A stretch of DNA of 60,705 nucleotides, taken from the NCBI RefSeq assembly GCF_016937535.1, contig NZ_JAFHKK010000014.1, forward strand, positions 1-60,705, read 5' to 3'. The notes below the pieces were generated by a model, which was not told the DNA's origin, made no database searches, and saw only the letters and a program-made list of their open reading frames with translations. The DNA is from Sulfurospirillum tamanense (GTDB lineage Bacteria; Campylobacterota; Campylobacteria; Campylobacterales; Campylobacteraceae). The stretch's first letter is position 1. Each line of letters begins with the position of its first letter. The position numbers and the translations under genes are program-made. Of this stretch, positions 53,033-60,705 are shown piece by piece.

Positions 53033-53491
53033 ATGGAAGATTTTTTACCCGCTATAGTTGTTGCGATGGCCGTGGGGTTTATCATGATAAAGCAAATTGG
53101 AAAAATTACCCAAGGGCTTGATGCCAAGGGAGAATCTACAGGAACGCAACTCTATGCCACCTTTGCAGGTGTTGTGCAAGAGAAAATCCGTGCCATCAAA
53201 AAAGATATTGACACTTCCAAAGAAACCCTTGAGCCTCGCTACATCCTTAAGGCAGGTGAGAATGAAGAAAAAGCCCTTGAAGAACTCTCTGACATGATGC
53301 GCAAGCTTGTCTTTTTTGAAACAATGGGGTCTAAGCGCGATTCAAGGGAGCGCATTGAAGGGGAAATGTTTGCTGTACTTAGTGAGCTTGACTCTTTCGT
53401 GAGCCAAGCCATTGAAGATGGCGAAGCGTTGGCGGATGAACTACGTGAAGAACTTTTTAGTGTTTATGAAACATTGCAAAAAGAGGGTTAG
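53033..53491 (+). CDS. Small membrane-anchored hypothetical protein
   Basis: 152 residues. An N-terminal membrane helix (FLPAIVVAMAVGFIMIK) is followed by ~130 charged, mostly helical residues (ETLEPRYILKAGENEEKALEELSDMMRKL, quoted by ETLEPRYIL and LSDMMRKL). No catalytic motif was recognised. It lies 18 bp downstream of the RarD gene and probably shares its transcript. A strong hairpin terminator follows. Confidence 0.75.
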   Translation: MEDFLPAIVVAMAVGFIMIKQIGKITQGLDAKGESTGTQLYATFAGVVQEKIRAIKKDIDTSKETLEPRYILKAGENEEKALEELSDMMRKLVFFETMGSKRDSRERIEGEMFAVLSELDSFVSQAIEDGEALADELREELFSVYETLQKEG

Positions 53492-53504
53492 CGCATAGTC
53501 GCGG

Positions 53505-53535
53505 GGACTGTTTACTTTTTAAACAGTCCATTTTT
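53505..53535 (+). terminator. Rho-independent terminator
   Basis: A 10-bp stem GGACTGTTTA / TAAACAGTCC with the loop CTTTT is followed by ATTTTT. It ends the RarD transcript and overlaps the last codons of the convergent hybrid kinase gene. Confidence 0.85.
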
Positions 53536-56500
53536 CCATTATTTTCAAAGCCTTATCAAACTCAAACTCCTCAACACACTCTTTCCATTTTGCAAGCTCT
53601 TGATGCGGAATAACACCTATTAGGTTTTCATGCAATACATGTATCGTACCATCATCCATAAGCTCGCCCTCTTTCAAAAACCCCTTAACGGAGGCCAAAA
53701 GCTCGTTCAATTCTTGGTGCGAAAGTGTGTTGGGTGCTTGCGTTTGCGCGTTTGTCTCTTTCACTGATTCTAGTGCTCTAAGAAGATTGTTTAGCGCATT
53801 GGCAAGACTCTCTACCTCGTGGTTTTCTATTTTTTCATTATTTTTATATTTGCTATCAATAAAGGCAAGCTTTTCGTGAAGTTCAAAGGCTCCAATGTTG
53901 CCGCTTACACCCTTGAGGGTGTGTACTTGCTTGCGCGCGTCTGGCGCATTTGACTTGATAGCTTCGATAATATTTTCAAACTCCCCTGCTTGAAGTTGAT
54001 GTTTGAATTTTAGAAGCAAGGCACTGGCACTATCTTCCGAATCTAATATGTCCGTAAGATAGGCTTTGTCTAGGATTGCTTTGGAAGGTTGTTTTGTCTT
54101 ATCGCTATTGTTTATTTTGGCTCCACAAAGTCGAGATATTGTGTTGTAGAGTTCATTTTTGTCTATAGGTTTTCCAATATGCCCATTCATGCCTGTCTGA
54201 AACGCTTTTTCTTTATCCTCTGCCATGGCCGCAGCTGTTAGTGCCACGATGGGTATGGTTGTGTTGCGCTTTCTTATCTCTCGTGTTGCCTCGTAGCCTC
54301 CCATAACAGGCATTTGCAGGTCCATTAAAATAAGGTCAAAATAGTCTTCATTTGCCAAAAATGCCTCAAGACCCTCTTGGCCGTTATTGGCTATCTTGTA
54401 TGTTATGCCTACTTTTTCTAGCATAAGGCTAACCACCTCTTGATTTACCGCATTGTCCTCTACTATCAAAACAGTGAGACCGCTTAAATCGAGGGTAGTT
54501 TGCACGGTTTCTGGAGAGATGTCTCTGATTTTACCACCCCTAGCATCAGTAATTGCATCAAAAAGCGCTGATTGGGTTACTGGCTTTGAAATGAAGCTAT
54601 CAATGGCAACACTTCCTAAGTCTATATTTTCTTTACTGTAGCCGCTAACCATAAAAACCGTAGGCACATTTGATGTGAGTTCTTTTTGTTCATACAGGGT
54701 TTGTAGTTCTTTAATGGTCTCTACGCCATTTAAAATTGGCATATTCCAGTCAATGAGCAAAATGTCATAAGGGGATTTTTTCTTTTCCGCCGTTTTAATG
54801 CGCTCAATCGCTTCAGCACCATTGCTTGCTTCATCAAACGCGTAACCAAAGCGCCCTAGCATGGATTTAAGCACTTCTCTTGAAATCTCTTGGTCATCGA
54901 CAATTAAAACCTTGCCAGCGGCACTGCTGCTAGATTGCGCGTCTATCGCACAAGCGGCCAGTTCAAAATCTAGCGTAAAAGAAAATTTTGTCCCCACTCC
55001 TACTTGGCTTTGCACTGCTATCTCTGCACCCATAGCGTTGATGATATTTTTAGATATGACAAGCCCCAAGCCAGTACCTCCGTATTTCCTTGTTGTGGAG
55101 GTATCGGCTTGAGAAAAGGGCTTAAAGAGTTTGCTTAAGTGTTCCTTATTCATGCCAATGCCGCTATCTTCAACACTAAAGCCAATGGTTGCTTTTTCGC
55201 GCTCTTGTTTGTGTAAACATTCGATAGTAAGAGTGATGTTGCCCTTGTGGGTAAACTTAATAGCATTAGAAAGAAGATTGGTAAGTGTTTGAGTGAGCCT
55301 GAGCTCATCCCCAAGAAGTAATCCAGCACACTCGCCTTTGGGGAAAAAGTAAAGCTCAACGCCTTTTTGAGAGGCTTTTGCCTCAAACATCACTTTAAGC
55401 TGGGATAAAATATCTTCTAGGCGAAATTGCTTGTATTCAAGTTCAAGCTTTCCTGCTTCAATCTTCGAATAGTCCAAAATATCATTAATGACCCCCAGGA
55501 GCATTTTTGCAGAACTGTTTATTTTTCGCAAAACATCTTTTTGCCTTGGGTCATCGAGCATGTCATTCAAAATATCTCCAAGCCCAATCACTGCATTCAT
55601 AGGCGTGCGTATCTCATGGGACATGTTGGCTAAAAACTGGGTTTTTGCTTCATTTGCGCTTTCTGCTTTGCGCTTTGCGGCCTCAAGGGCTTCTTGGGCT
55701 TGCATCTGTGCTGTAACATCGTCATATATGGCTACAATCTCGCCACTGCTTAGCTTGTAGACATAATTCTTCCTATAGACGCTGAGTTTTCCATCGTCAT
55801 AGAAGCCAATGGGATGATGCTGCGCCTTCCCTGTTTTGTAGACTTCTTGAAAAACATCAAAAAGACCCATCTCTTTAATCCCTGGGAAAACCTCTGTAAT
55901 TTTTTGGCCTACAATACTTCTGTCCACACCGTCCATTTTTTGAGAAGCTTCATTGATGTTTTTAAAGATAAAATCTTCCCCATTATTAAAGGCTTCATAA
56001 ATAGCTACTCCGCTACTCATATTTTTATAAAGCTCACTAAAAAGCTCTTTTGCTTTTTCTGCTTTTTCCCTAGCTACTTCAAGTTCTTCTTTAGCCTTTT
56101 TTTCAGCCGTGATATCAAGAGCTGCGCCTCTGTAGCCTACAATATTTCCGTTGGTGTCAAACATTGGCAAACCATTTACTTTTTGCCAAACTGTTCTACC
56201 ATCTTTGGTTAAGGATTTATGAATGAGTCCTCTAAAAGAAGCTCTTTTGGCAGCTATTTCATTTAAGAAATACTCACCCACTCGCACCTCCTCCTCTTTT
56301 GGCATAAAAGAAAAAGGAGTTTTGCCTAAAGACTCCTCAATGCTGTAGCCTAGCATTTCTTCAAAAGATTTGGTGACAAGTGTGTATTCACCCCTATCAT
56401 TAAGTTCCCAAATGTACTCTCCTGAAGCTTCGGCAACATCGCTAAATCTCTGCTCGCTTTCCTTTAAAGAGTGTTCTAGGTTCTTTTGTTTTGTGATGTC

Positions 56501-57658
56501 CACGTGGCTTCCTAGCATTCGCAATGGAGTCCCATCTTTATCCCACTCAACTACTTTTCCAGAACAAATTACCCAGACAGTTGATCCATTTTTATGCCTA
56601 TACCTCACCTCTCCAACAAATGGGATTTCTCCTTTGCTCTTTACATGTAAATCAAAAACTTTCAGTGTAGTCTCAAGGTCTTCTTTGAAAATTATCTTCA
56701 TCCAAGATTCTGGAACATTTGGCATTTCATGGTCTTCGTAACCAAACATTTTTTTAAATCCAGGACTTAAATACTCTGTATTGTTTTTTAAATCCCAGTC
56801 CCAATAACCGCCAACTGTATTTTCGATAATGAAATTTACAGCATCCCTCTCTTTTTCTATTACCGTAGCCAATGCTTTTTTTTGCGTAATGTCACTCGCA
56901 ATACCAAGATAGCCAACAACCGCATCCTCGCTATTTTTTAGGGATGTAATACTTAGTTCTACTGTTATTTTTACCCCATCTTTTCTTATGTACGTCCACT
57001 CTTTTTCATCATGCAATCCAATATCTGACCTTGCCCTAAAAACCTCAAAGCCTAACACTTCTCTTTTGAGCTCTTGTTTCAGAGCTACACCTCTCTCTTT
57101 TAGCTCCACGGGATCATGAAAAAGCATGGGGGTTTGTTTGTTAATTACCTCTTCTGCCTTATAACCTAAAATCTCTTCAGCTTTTTCGTTAAAGCTAGTA
57201 ATCAAGCCATTGTTGTCTGTTGTGATTAGGGCGTGCGGGCTATTTTCTAGGAGTATTTTTTTAAATCTATTTTGCTCATCGAGCGTTTTTTGTAACTTTT
57301 TTTGATCAGTGATATCTCTAAATGTACACAAAAAATAGGGCTTGTTTTCTATGACGTGGGAGACAACGGTCACTTTAATGTCTAAGATTTTTCCATATTT
57401 TGTTTTGTGCTTTGTTTCAAAATCATCGCGCCCATTTTTGATGATGTTTTGTATATGTTGCTGGGTTTCTTCTGGGCTCTCAAGCGCTTCATAGTCTGAA
57501 ATAGTAAGGTTTTCAAATTCGTCTTTTTCGTATTCTAGCTGAGCGTACGCGGCTTGGTTGAATAGCACAGGGAGCTTTGTGGCAGTGTCTATCAGTACAA
57601 CCGCGTCAGGAAAAACTTCAAAAAGTTCTTTAAAATGCTTCTCTTCTATAGATTGCAC
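53519..57658 (-). CDS. Soluble multi-PAS hybrid histidine kinase with two receivers and Hpt
   Basis: 1379 residues, no membrane segment. Domain order: five PAS domains, each ending in a DIT/DVT connector (FRDITDQKK, ASDITQKK, HVDITKQKN, ALDITAEKK, YDDVTAQMQ); a dimerisation domain with phospho-His in MSHEIRTPMNAV; an ATPase domain with NLLSNAIKF, DSGIGM and GGTGLGL; receiver 1 (IVDDQEISRE, LLIDWNMP); receiver 2 (VEDNAVNQEV, ILMDLQMP); and a histidine phosphotransfer domain (VHTLKGVSGNIG). It is thus a self-contained cytoplasmic phosphorelay of the BarA type. It sits four bases after a REC-PAS-GGDEF gene, a likely output partner. The ribosome-binding site AAGGAG lies in the end of that gene. 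Confidence 0.93.
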   Translation of the reverse strand: MQSIEEKHFKELFEVFPDAVVLIDTATKLPVLFNQAAYAQLEYEKDEFENLTISDYEALESPEETQQHIQNIIKNGRDDFETKHKTKYGKILDIKVTVVSHVIENKPYFLCTFRDITDQKKLQKTLDEQNRFKKILLENSPHALITTDNNGLITSFNEKAEEILGYKAEEVINKQTPMLFHDPVELKERGVALKQELKREVLGFEVFRARSDIGLHDEKEWTYIRKDGVKITVELSITSLKNSEDAVVGYLGIASDITQKKALATVIEKERDAVNFIIENTVGGYWDWDLKNNTEYLSPGFKKMFGYEDHEMPNVPESWMKIIFKEDLETTLKVFDLHVKSKGEIPFVGEVRYRHKNGSTVWVICSGKVVEWDKDGTPLRMLGSHVDITKQKNLEHSLKESEQRFSDVAEASGEYIWELNDRGEYTLVTKSFEEMLGYSIEESLGKTPFSFMPKEEEVRVGEYFLNEIAAKRASFRGLIHKSLTKDGRTVWQKVNGLPMFDTNGNIVGYRGAALDITAEKKAKEELEVAREKAEKAKELFSELYKNMSSGVAIYEAFNNGEDFIFKNINEASQKMDGVDRSIVGQKITEVFPGIKEMGLFDVFQEVYKTGKAQHHPIGFYDDGKLSVYRKNYVYKLSSGEIVAIYDDVTAQMQAQEALEAAKRKAESANEAKTQFLANMSHEIRTPMNAVIGLGDILNDMLDDPRQKDVLRKINSSAKMLLGVINDILDYSKIEAGKLELEYKQFRLEDILSQLKVMFEAKASQKGVELYFFPKGECAGLLLGDELRLTQTLTNLLSNAIKFTHKGNITLTIECLHKQEREKATIGFSVEDSGIGMNKEHLSKLFKPFSQADTSTTRKYGGTGLGLVISKNIINAMGAEIAVQSQVGVGTKFSFTLDFELAACAIDAQSSSSAAGKVLIVDDQEISREVLKSMLGRFGYAFDEASNGAEAIERIKTAEKKKSPYDILLIDWNMPILNGVETIKELQTLYEQKELTSNVPTVFMVSGYSKENIDLGSVAIDSFISKPVTQSALFDAITDARGGKIRDISPETVQTTLDLSGLTVLIVEDNAVNQEVVSLMLEKVGITYKIANNGQEGLEAFLANEDYFDLILMDLQMPVMGGYEATREIRKRNTTIPIVALTAAAMAEDKEKAFQTGMNGHIGKPIDKNELYNTISRLCGAKINNSDKTKQPSKAILDKAYLTDILDSEDSASALLLKFKHQLQAGEFENIIEAIKSNAPDARKQVHTLKGVSGNIGAFELHEKLAFIDSKYKNNEKIENHEVESLANALNNLLRALESVKETNAQTQAPNTLSHQELNELLASVKGFLKEGELMDDGTIHVLHENLIGVIPHQELAKWKECVEEFEFDKALKIMEKWTV

Positions 57659-57661
57659 TTT

Positions 57662-58960
57662 TCACTCCTTGTTTACCGCTACTTGATTTCTGCCACTTTC
57701 TTTTGCTTTGTAGAGCAACTCATCTGTGTATTTGTACATCTCATCTACATGTGTTATTGTGCTAGCATGCTTACATGTAAGGCCCATTGAGGCGGTGATA
57801 TATGGACTTGTGCTACTGTATTCGTGTTTGAGTTTAAGGTTTTCTATGTTGCTTTTTAGCGTGTTGGCAAAACAAAGCGCACTTTCTCTTGTGTCAGCCT
57901 CATAAAGTACGCCAAATTCTTCACCACCAAGGCGAAATGCCAAATCATCTGCCCTTTGCAAACTCTTTTTTAAGCAAGCAGCAAACTCCACTAGCACGTC
58001 ATCCCCTTCTTGGTGCCCATAGTTGTCATTGTAAAGTTTGAAGTGGTCTATGTCGATGAGCAAAAAACAGACCAACGCATCTTTTCGTTTGGCGCTGTTA
58101 ATGACTTTTGGAAAAGTATCGTTAAAATGCCTTCGGTTAAAGATATTAGTAAGTCCATCGGTGATGCTTATCTCTTCTATCTTTTTTTTGTCGGTAATGT
58201 CTTCTCGTATGGCCGTATAGCCGATTTTTTTGCCATCTTTAACATCAGGAACAATATAGGCTTTTACCCAGTAAAACCCGCCCTCTTTGTTGCGATTTTT
58301 AATCTCCCCTTCCCAAGGTTTGTCTTGTGTGATGGTGCTCCACAAGGTTTTAAAAAATGACTCTGGCATGTCAGGATGCCTGATGAGGCGATGGTTCTCG
58401 CCCATGAGCTCTTCTTTGGTGTAGCCACTGATTTTGCAAAAAGCATCTGAAACATAAATGATTGCGCCATTAGCATCAGTACTTGAGGTAATCACATACT
58501 GGTCAATCACCTTTGTGTAGCGGGCAAGCGTTTCGTTTTGCTCTTGCATGGCCTTAGAGAGTGCTTCTAGCTCAATTTGACGAAACCGTAGGTTGATGTG
58601 TGCATTGACTCTAGCTCTTACGGTTGAGGGGCTAGAAGGTTTTGTGATGTAGTCCACCGCGCCGAGTTCAAACCCTTTTTCTTCGTCTTCTTTGCTTGTA
58701 TTTCCTGTGACAAATATCACGGGAATGTCTTTGGTCTCTGGATTACTTTTTAGGAGGACACACACTTCATAGCCATCCATTTGCGGCATTACCACATCAA
58801 GAAGAATGAGGTCAACTCCCCCGCTTGAAACTATCTCTAGTGCTTTTTCTCCGCTCTTGGCAAGCTTGATGCGGTATTTATCTTTGAGCATACTTGCCAA
58901 AATGGAAAGATTTGCCTGCATATCATCGACGATTAGAACGGTTGGCTGCTGGTTGCTCAT
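57662..58960 (-). CDS. REC-PAS-GGDEF response-regulator diguanylate cyclase
   Basis: 432 residues. The receiver has IVDDMQANL, the phospho-Asp in LILLDVVMPQMDGYEV and the Lys in YITKPSSPS. A PAS domain at ~140-260 ends in REDITDKKKIEE. The GGDEF domain (~270-430) has RLGGEEF and the RxxD inhibitory site RADD five residues before it, so it should make cyclic di-GMP under product control. It is in one operon with the hybrid kinase, which probably phosphorylates it. A perfect palindrome at 57771 is read as GLTCKHAS. Confidence 0.93.
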   Translation of the reverse strand: MSNQQPTVLIVDDMQANLSILASMLKDKYRIKLAKSGEKALEIVSSGGVDLILLDVVMPQMDGYEVCVLLKSNPETKDIPVIFVTGNTSKEDEEKGFELGAVDYITKPSSPSTVRARVNAHINLRFRQIELEALSKAMQEQNETLARYTKVIDQYVITSSTDANGAIIYVSDAFCKISGYTKEELMGENHRLIRHPDMPESFFKTLWSTITQDKPWEGEIKNRNKEGGFYWVKAYIVPDVKDGKKIGYTAIREDITDKKKIEEISITDGLTNIFNRRHFNDTFPKVINSAKRKDALVCFLLIDIDHFKLYNDNYGHQEGDDVLVEFAACLKKSLQRADDLAFRLGGEEFGVLYEADTRESALCFANTLKSNIENLKLKHEYSSTSPYITASMGLTCKHASTITHVDEMYKYTDELLYKAKESGRNQVAVNKE

Positions 58961-58989
58961 TTTGGCCCTCTTTGGCTTATTGCCTGAAC

Positions 58990-60201
58990 TTAAAACGTCT
59001 CTGTAAAATTATACCCGCCCTTGGTTAGATTTTTTCTTACCTCTTCTTGGTGGGTTTCACCCTTGGTTTCAAGAGTGATGGTAATGTTCGCATCTCCGTA
59101 TGAAAGGGTTGTGGACGTGCGGTCGTAGTCGATTTTGATGATGTTGGCATTAGAGGCGCGTAAAATGTCTGTGAGGCGCATCAGTGCACCAGGTTTGTCC
59201 ACCAATGTCACACAGATAATCATCTTTCTGGCTGATTTTATAAGCCCTTTTTCGATGATGACGGCAAGGGTTTGCACGTCAATATTTCCCCCACTTAAAA
59301 CCGTTCCGATTTTCATCCCTTTTTCAAAGGGAAATTTGTGGTGCATGATGGCCGCAACACCTGCTGCCCCGCCCCCTTCCACCACAAGCTTTTGGCGCTC
59401 TAGTAAAAACAAAATCGCTGTAGCAATCTCTTCATCATCCACCTGTACGATGTCATCCACACACTCTAAAATGTGCGCTAGGTTACTCTCACTCGTATCT
59501 CGCACGGCAATGCCATCGGCGATGCTACGCACACTTTTGGAGTGAATGACGCTTTTGGCTTTAAAAGACTCAAACATCGCAGGCGCACCTTTAGCGGTCA
59601 CACCGATGACTTTAATCTTGGGGTCAAGCTGTTTGATGGCTGAACCCACACCACTAATGAGTCCGCCGCCGCCAATGGGCACCACGACAATGTCAAGGTC
59701 ATTAACCCCATCAAGCATTTCAAGGGCCACAGTGCCTTGTCCAGCAATGACCGCGTCATCTTCAAAAGGATGGATAAAGGTGATGCCATGCTCTTGGGAA
59801 TACTGACGCGCATAGGCATACGCTTCGTCGTAATTATCCCCATGCAAGATAACCTCCGCGCCCAAGTCTTTCGTCCCTGTAACTTTGAGCAACGGTGTGG
59901 CTTCAGGCATGACGATGATAGCCTTGATGCCAAAGGTTTTGGCACTATAAGCCACTCCTTGGGCGTGGTTGCCTGCACTTGCAGCGATGACACCCTTGGC
60001 GCGTTCTTCGTCGCTTAACGAGGCGATTTTGTTGTACGCCCCACGGAGTTTGTATGCGCCCGTAAGTTGGAGATTTTCTTTTTTAAGGTAAATTTCGGCC
60101 CCCACCATTTGGCTTAAAAGAGGAGCTTTTGAAAAGGGTGTTTTGTTGACAACGCCGCCAATTCGGCGTTTGGCTTGAATGATATGACTTAAGGGAATCA
60201 T
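58990..60201 (-). CDS. ilvA: Threonine ammonia-lyase (threonine dehydratase)
   Basis: About 403 residues from the ATG at 60201, which overlaps the upstream stop by ATGA; an in-frame start 36 bases earlier lies inside the neighbour. PLP fold II: the PLP-Lys motif GAYKLRGAYN, SAGNHAQGVA, the glycine-loop VPIGGGGLISG and a C-terminal ACT domain (LVDKPGALMRLTDIL). It deaminates threonine to 2-oxobutyrate, the entry to isoleucine synthesis that IlvBH then continues. Confidence 0.94.
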   Translation of the reverse strand: MIPLSHIIQAKRRIGGVVNKTPFSKAPLLSQMVGAEIYLKKENLQLTGAYKLRGAYNKIASLSDEERAKGVIAASAGNHAQGVAYSAKTFGIKAIIVMPEATPLLKVTGTKDLGAEVILHGDNYDEAYAYARQYSQEHGITFIHPFEDDAVIAGQGTVALEMLDGVNDLDIVVVPIGGGGLISGVGSAIKQLDPKIKVIGVTAKGAPAMFESFKAKSVIHSKSVRSIADGIAVRDTSESNLAHILECVDDIVQVDDEEIATAILFLLERQKLVVEGGGAAGVAAIMHHKFPFEKGMKIGTVLSGGNIDVQTLAVIIEKGLIKSARKMIICVTLVDKPGALMRLTDILRASNANIIKIDYDRTSTTLSYGDANITITLETKGETHQEEVRKNLTKGGYNFTETF

Positions 60202-60623
60202 GGGTGAAAAATCCTTTGGTGTTCGATTTTGGTGCAACGGTCTTGGACGACGGTGAGGCCCATTTGGGAAGCTTTTTGGGCGGCACTGTCATTGGAAATG
60301 CCAAGTTGTAACCAAAGGCATTTTACCTCTTTGCGGTCTTTGATTTGCTCCACAAGAGCATCTGCAACTTCTGGTTTTCGGAACATATCGACCATATCGA
60401 TAGGTATGTCGACTTCTGTGAGGCTTCGGTAGACTTTTTCACCCAAGATAACCTCTTCTTTGGGGTAGATAGGAATGATGCGAAACCCCTCTTTTTGCAA
60501 ATAGGCCGCCACGCGATGAGAAGGCTTGGAGGTATCAGGTGAGAGCCCTACTATGGCAATGGTTTGAATGGAGGCAAAAAGTTCACGCAAGGTTTGCGTG
60601 GTGGGTTCATGGAGTATTGGCAC
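60198..60623 (-). CDS. CoA-binding domain protein (YccU-like)
   Basis: 141 residues from a GTG with AAGGAAG upstream. It is a single Rossmann-type CoA-binding domain: IAIVGLSPDTSKPSHRVAAYLQ, given by its opening, then GFRIIPIYP and the C-terminal LWLQLGISND...VVQDRCTKIEH with the conserved Cys. The family has no settled function; small members may be CoA-thiol or acyl-CoA sensors. It is coupled to ilvA by ATGA. Confidence 0.88.
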   Translation of the reverse strand: MPILHEPTTQTLRELFASIQTIAIVGLSPDTSKPSHRVAAYLQKEGFRIIPIYPKEEVILGEKVYRSLTEVDIPIDMVDMFRKPEVADALVEQIKDRKEVKCLWLQLGISNDSAAQKASQMGLTVVQDRCTKIEHQRIFHP

Positions 60624-60634
60624 GGTATCTTCCT

Positions 60635-60666
60635 TTACATGTAAAGCCTAAAAAATGGCGATTTTA
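60635..60666 (-). promoter_or_regulatory. Promoter and palindrome before the CoA-binding/ilvA operon
   Basis: A TAAAAT -10 box on the minus strand (60666-60661, in TGTGCTAAAATCG, an extended -10) is followed by a perfect TTACATGTAA (60644-60635) whose AAAGGAAG tail forms the ribosome-binding site of the GTG at 60623. This is the same layout as at 25293-25327. Confidence 0.5.
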
Positions 60667-60705
60667 GCACAAAACGGCTTTGAGTGACATTACCTAGCCT
60701 CTTTT

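Larger units (their letters stand above)
880..60644. repeat. Dispersed palindrome TTACATGTAA (24 perfect copies)
   Basis: Perfect copies start at 880, 979, 2178, 2211, 3088, 4893, 10408, 11037, 12073, 18726, 22176, 24711, 25308, 30212, 30452, 32246, 34297, 34323, 36405, 43657, 49227, 56641, 57771 and 60635. About twenty more sites keep the ACATGTA core with one arm altered, for example near 2396, 3437, 7334, 10122, 15394, 16455, 20642, 21384, 31382, 43043, 44704 and 46513. The extended consensus is CTTTACATGTAAAG, itself palindromic. Copies occur inside genes of both strands and between genes. The coordinates given span first to last copy; the element itself is 10-14 bp. Confidence 0.95.

Noticed and set aside
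1-60705. CRISPR arrays, prophage genes and insertion sequences
   Set aside because: No spaced direct repeats of CRISPR type, no integrase, transposase or phage structural genes were seen on either strand.

Overview
The window comes from a Campylobacterota (epsilonproteobacterial) chromosome, most likely a Sulfurospirillum-like free-living relative of Campylobacter. The evidence is gene order. flgA-ubiX-coaD-tmk-hisS-speA-cysE-aminotransferase, ilvB-ilvH-lpxD, ppx/gppA diverging from pdxJ-pdxA, TPR lipoprotein-trpC-HIT-rhodanese/mnmH, and proA diverging from an FAD oxidoreductase all match blocks I recall from Campylobacter jejuni. Base composition is higher in GC than Campylobacter. Promoters are of the type seen in this group: good TATAAT-like -10 boxes and mostly poor -35 boxes. 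Almost all genes are packed in operons with ATGA or TAATG overlaps. No insertion sequence, prophage or CRISPR array was seen.

Layout. 1-4.9 kb is accessory: a type IIG restriction-modification gene cut by the left edge, a small diguanylate cyclase with half a PAS domain, a DMT exporter and its probable AraC regulator. 4.9-10.98 kb is a tight four-gene operon of an M20 peptidase, a RimK-like ATP-grasp ligase, a second ATP-grasp protein fused to a helix-hairpin-helix tail, and an M14 carboxypeptidase with FN3 and DNRLRE-like domains. This looks like an uncharacterised peptide-ligation/trimming system. 11-16.2 kb is a rhomboid, a degenerate GGDEF/PilZ-like protein, a sensor kinase and a response regulator. 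16.4-26.5 kb is housekeeping: murA, moeA, tRNA-Gly, flgA, ubiX, coaD, tmk, hisS, speA, cysE and an aspartate aminotransferase. 26.5-36.4 kb holds lpxD/ilvHB, ppx, pdxJA, a phosphate transporter, rhlE and two small conserved genes. 36.4-47.6 kb is a long minus-strand chain from an FAD oxidoreductase through a coiled-coil protein, a methyltransferase, a YkgJ protein, a TPR lipoprotein, trpC, a HIT protein and mnmH to ppdK. 47.6-53.5 kb has a 6S-like RNA candidate, proA, an orphan ABC ATPase, mscS, a class II DAHP synthase and a RarD transporter. 53.5-60.7 kb has a very large hybrid kinase, a REC-PAS-GGDEF protein, ilvA and a CoA-binding protein.

The most striking whole-window signal is a dispersed palindrome, TTACATGTAA (extended form CTTTACATGTAAAG). 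I count 24 perfect copies plus about twenty with only the ACATGTA core, in coding and non-coding DNA and on no fixed strand. At roughly 45% GC about 0.1 perfect copies would be expected by chance. Inside genes it is read as Leu-His-Val-Lys or Phe/Leu-Thr-Cys-Lys. Between genes it sits in promoters, leaders and gene ends, twice as closely spaced pairs.

Other points worth attention are a 166-nt rod-like hairpin exactly symmetric about its loop upstream of proA (6S RNA candidate), flgA having no ordinary start codon between the tRNA-Gly and its signal peptide, probable leaderless mRNAs for the AraC regulator and the small diguanylate cyclase, and inverted repeats on the promoter or leader of the ATP-grasp operon, the phosphate transporter and the RarD gene. 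Functional calls rest on reading motifs by eye; no database search was run.
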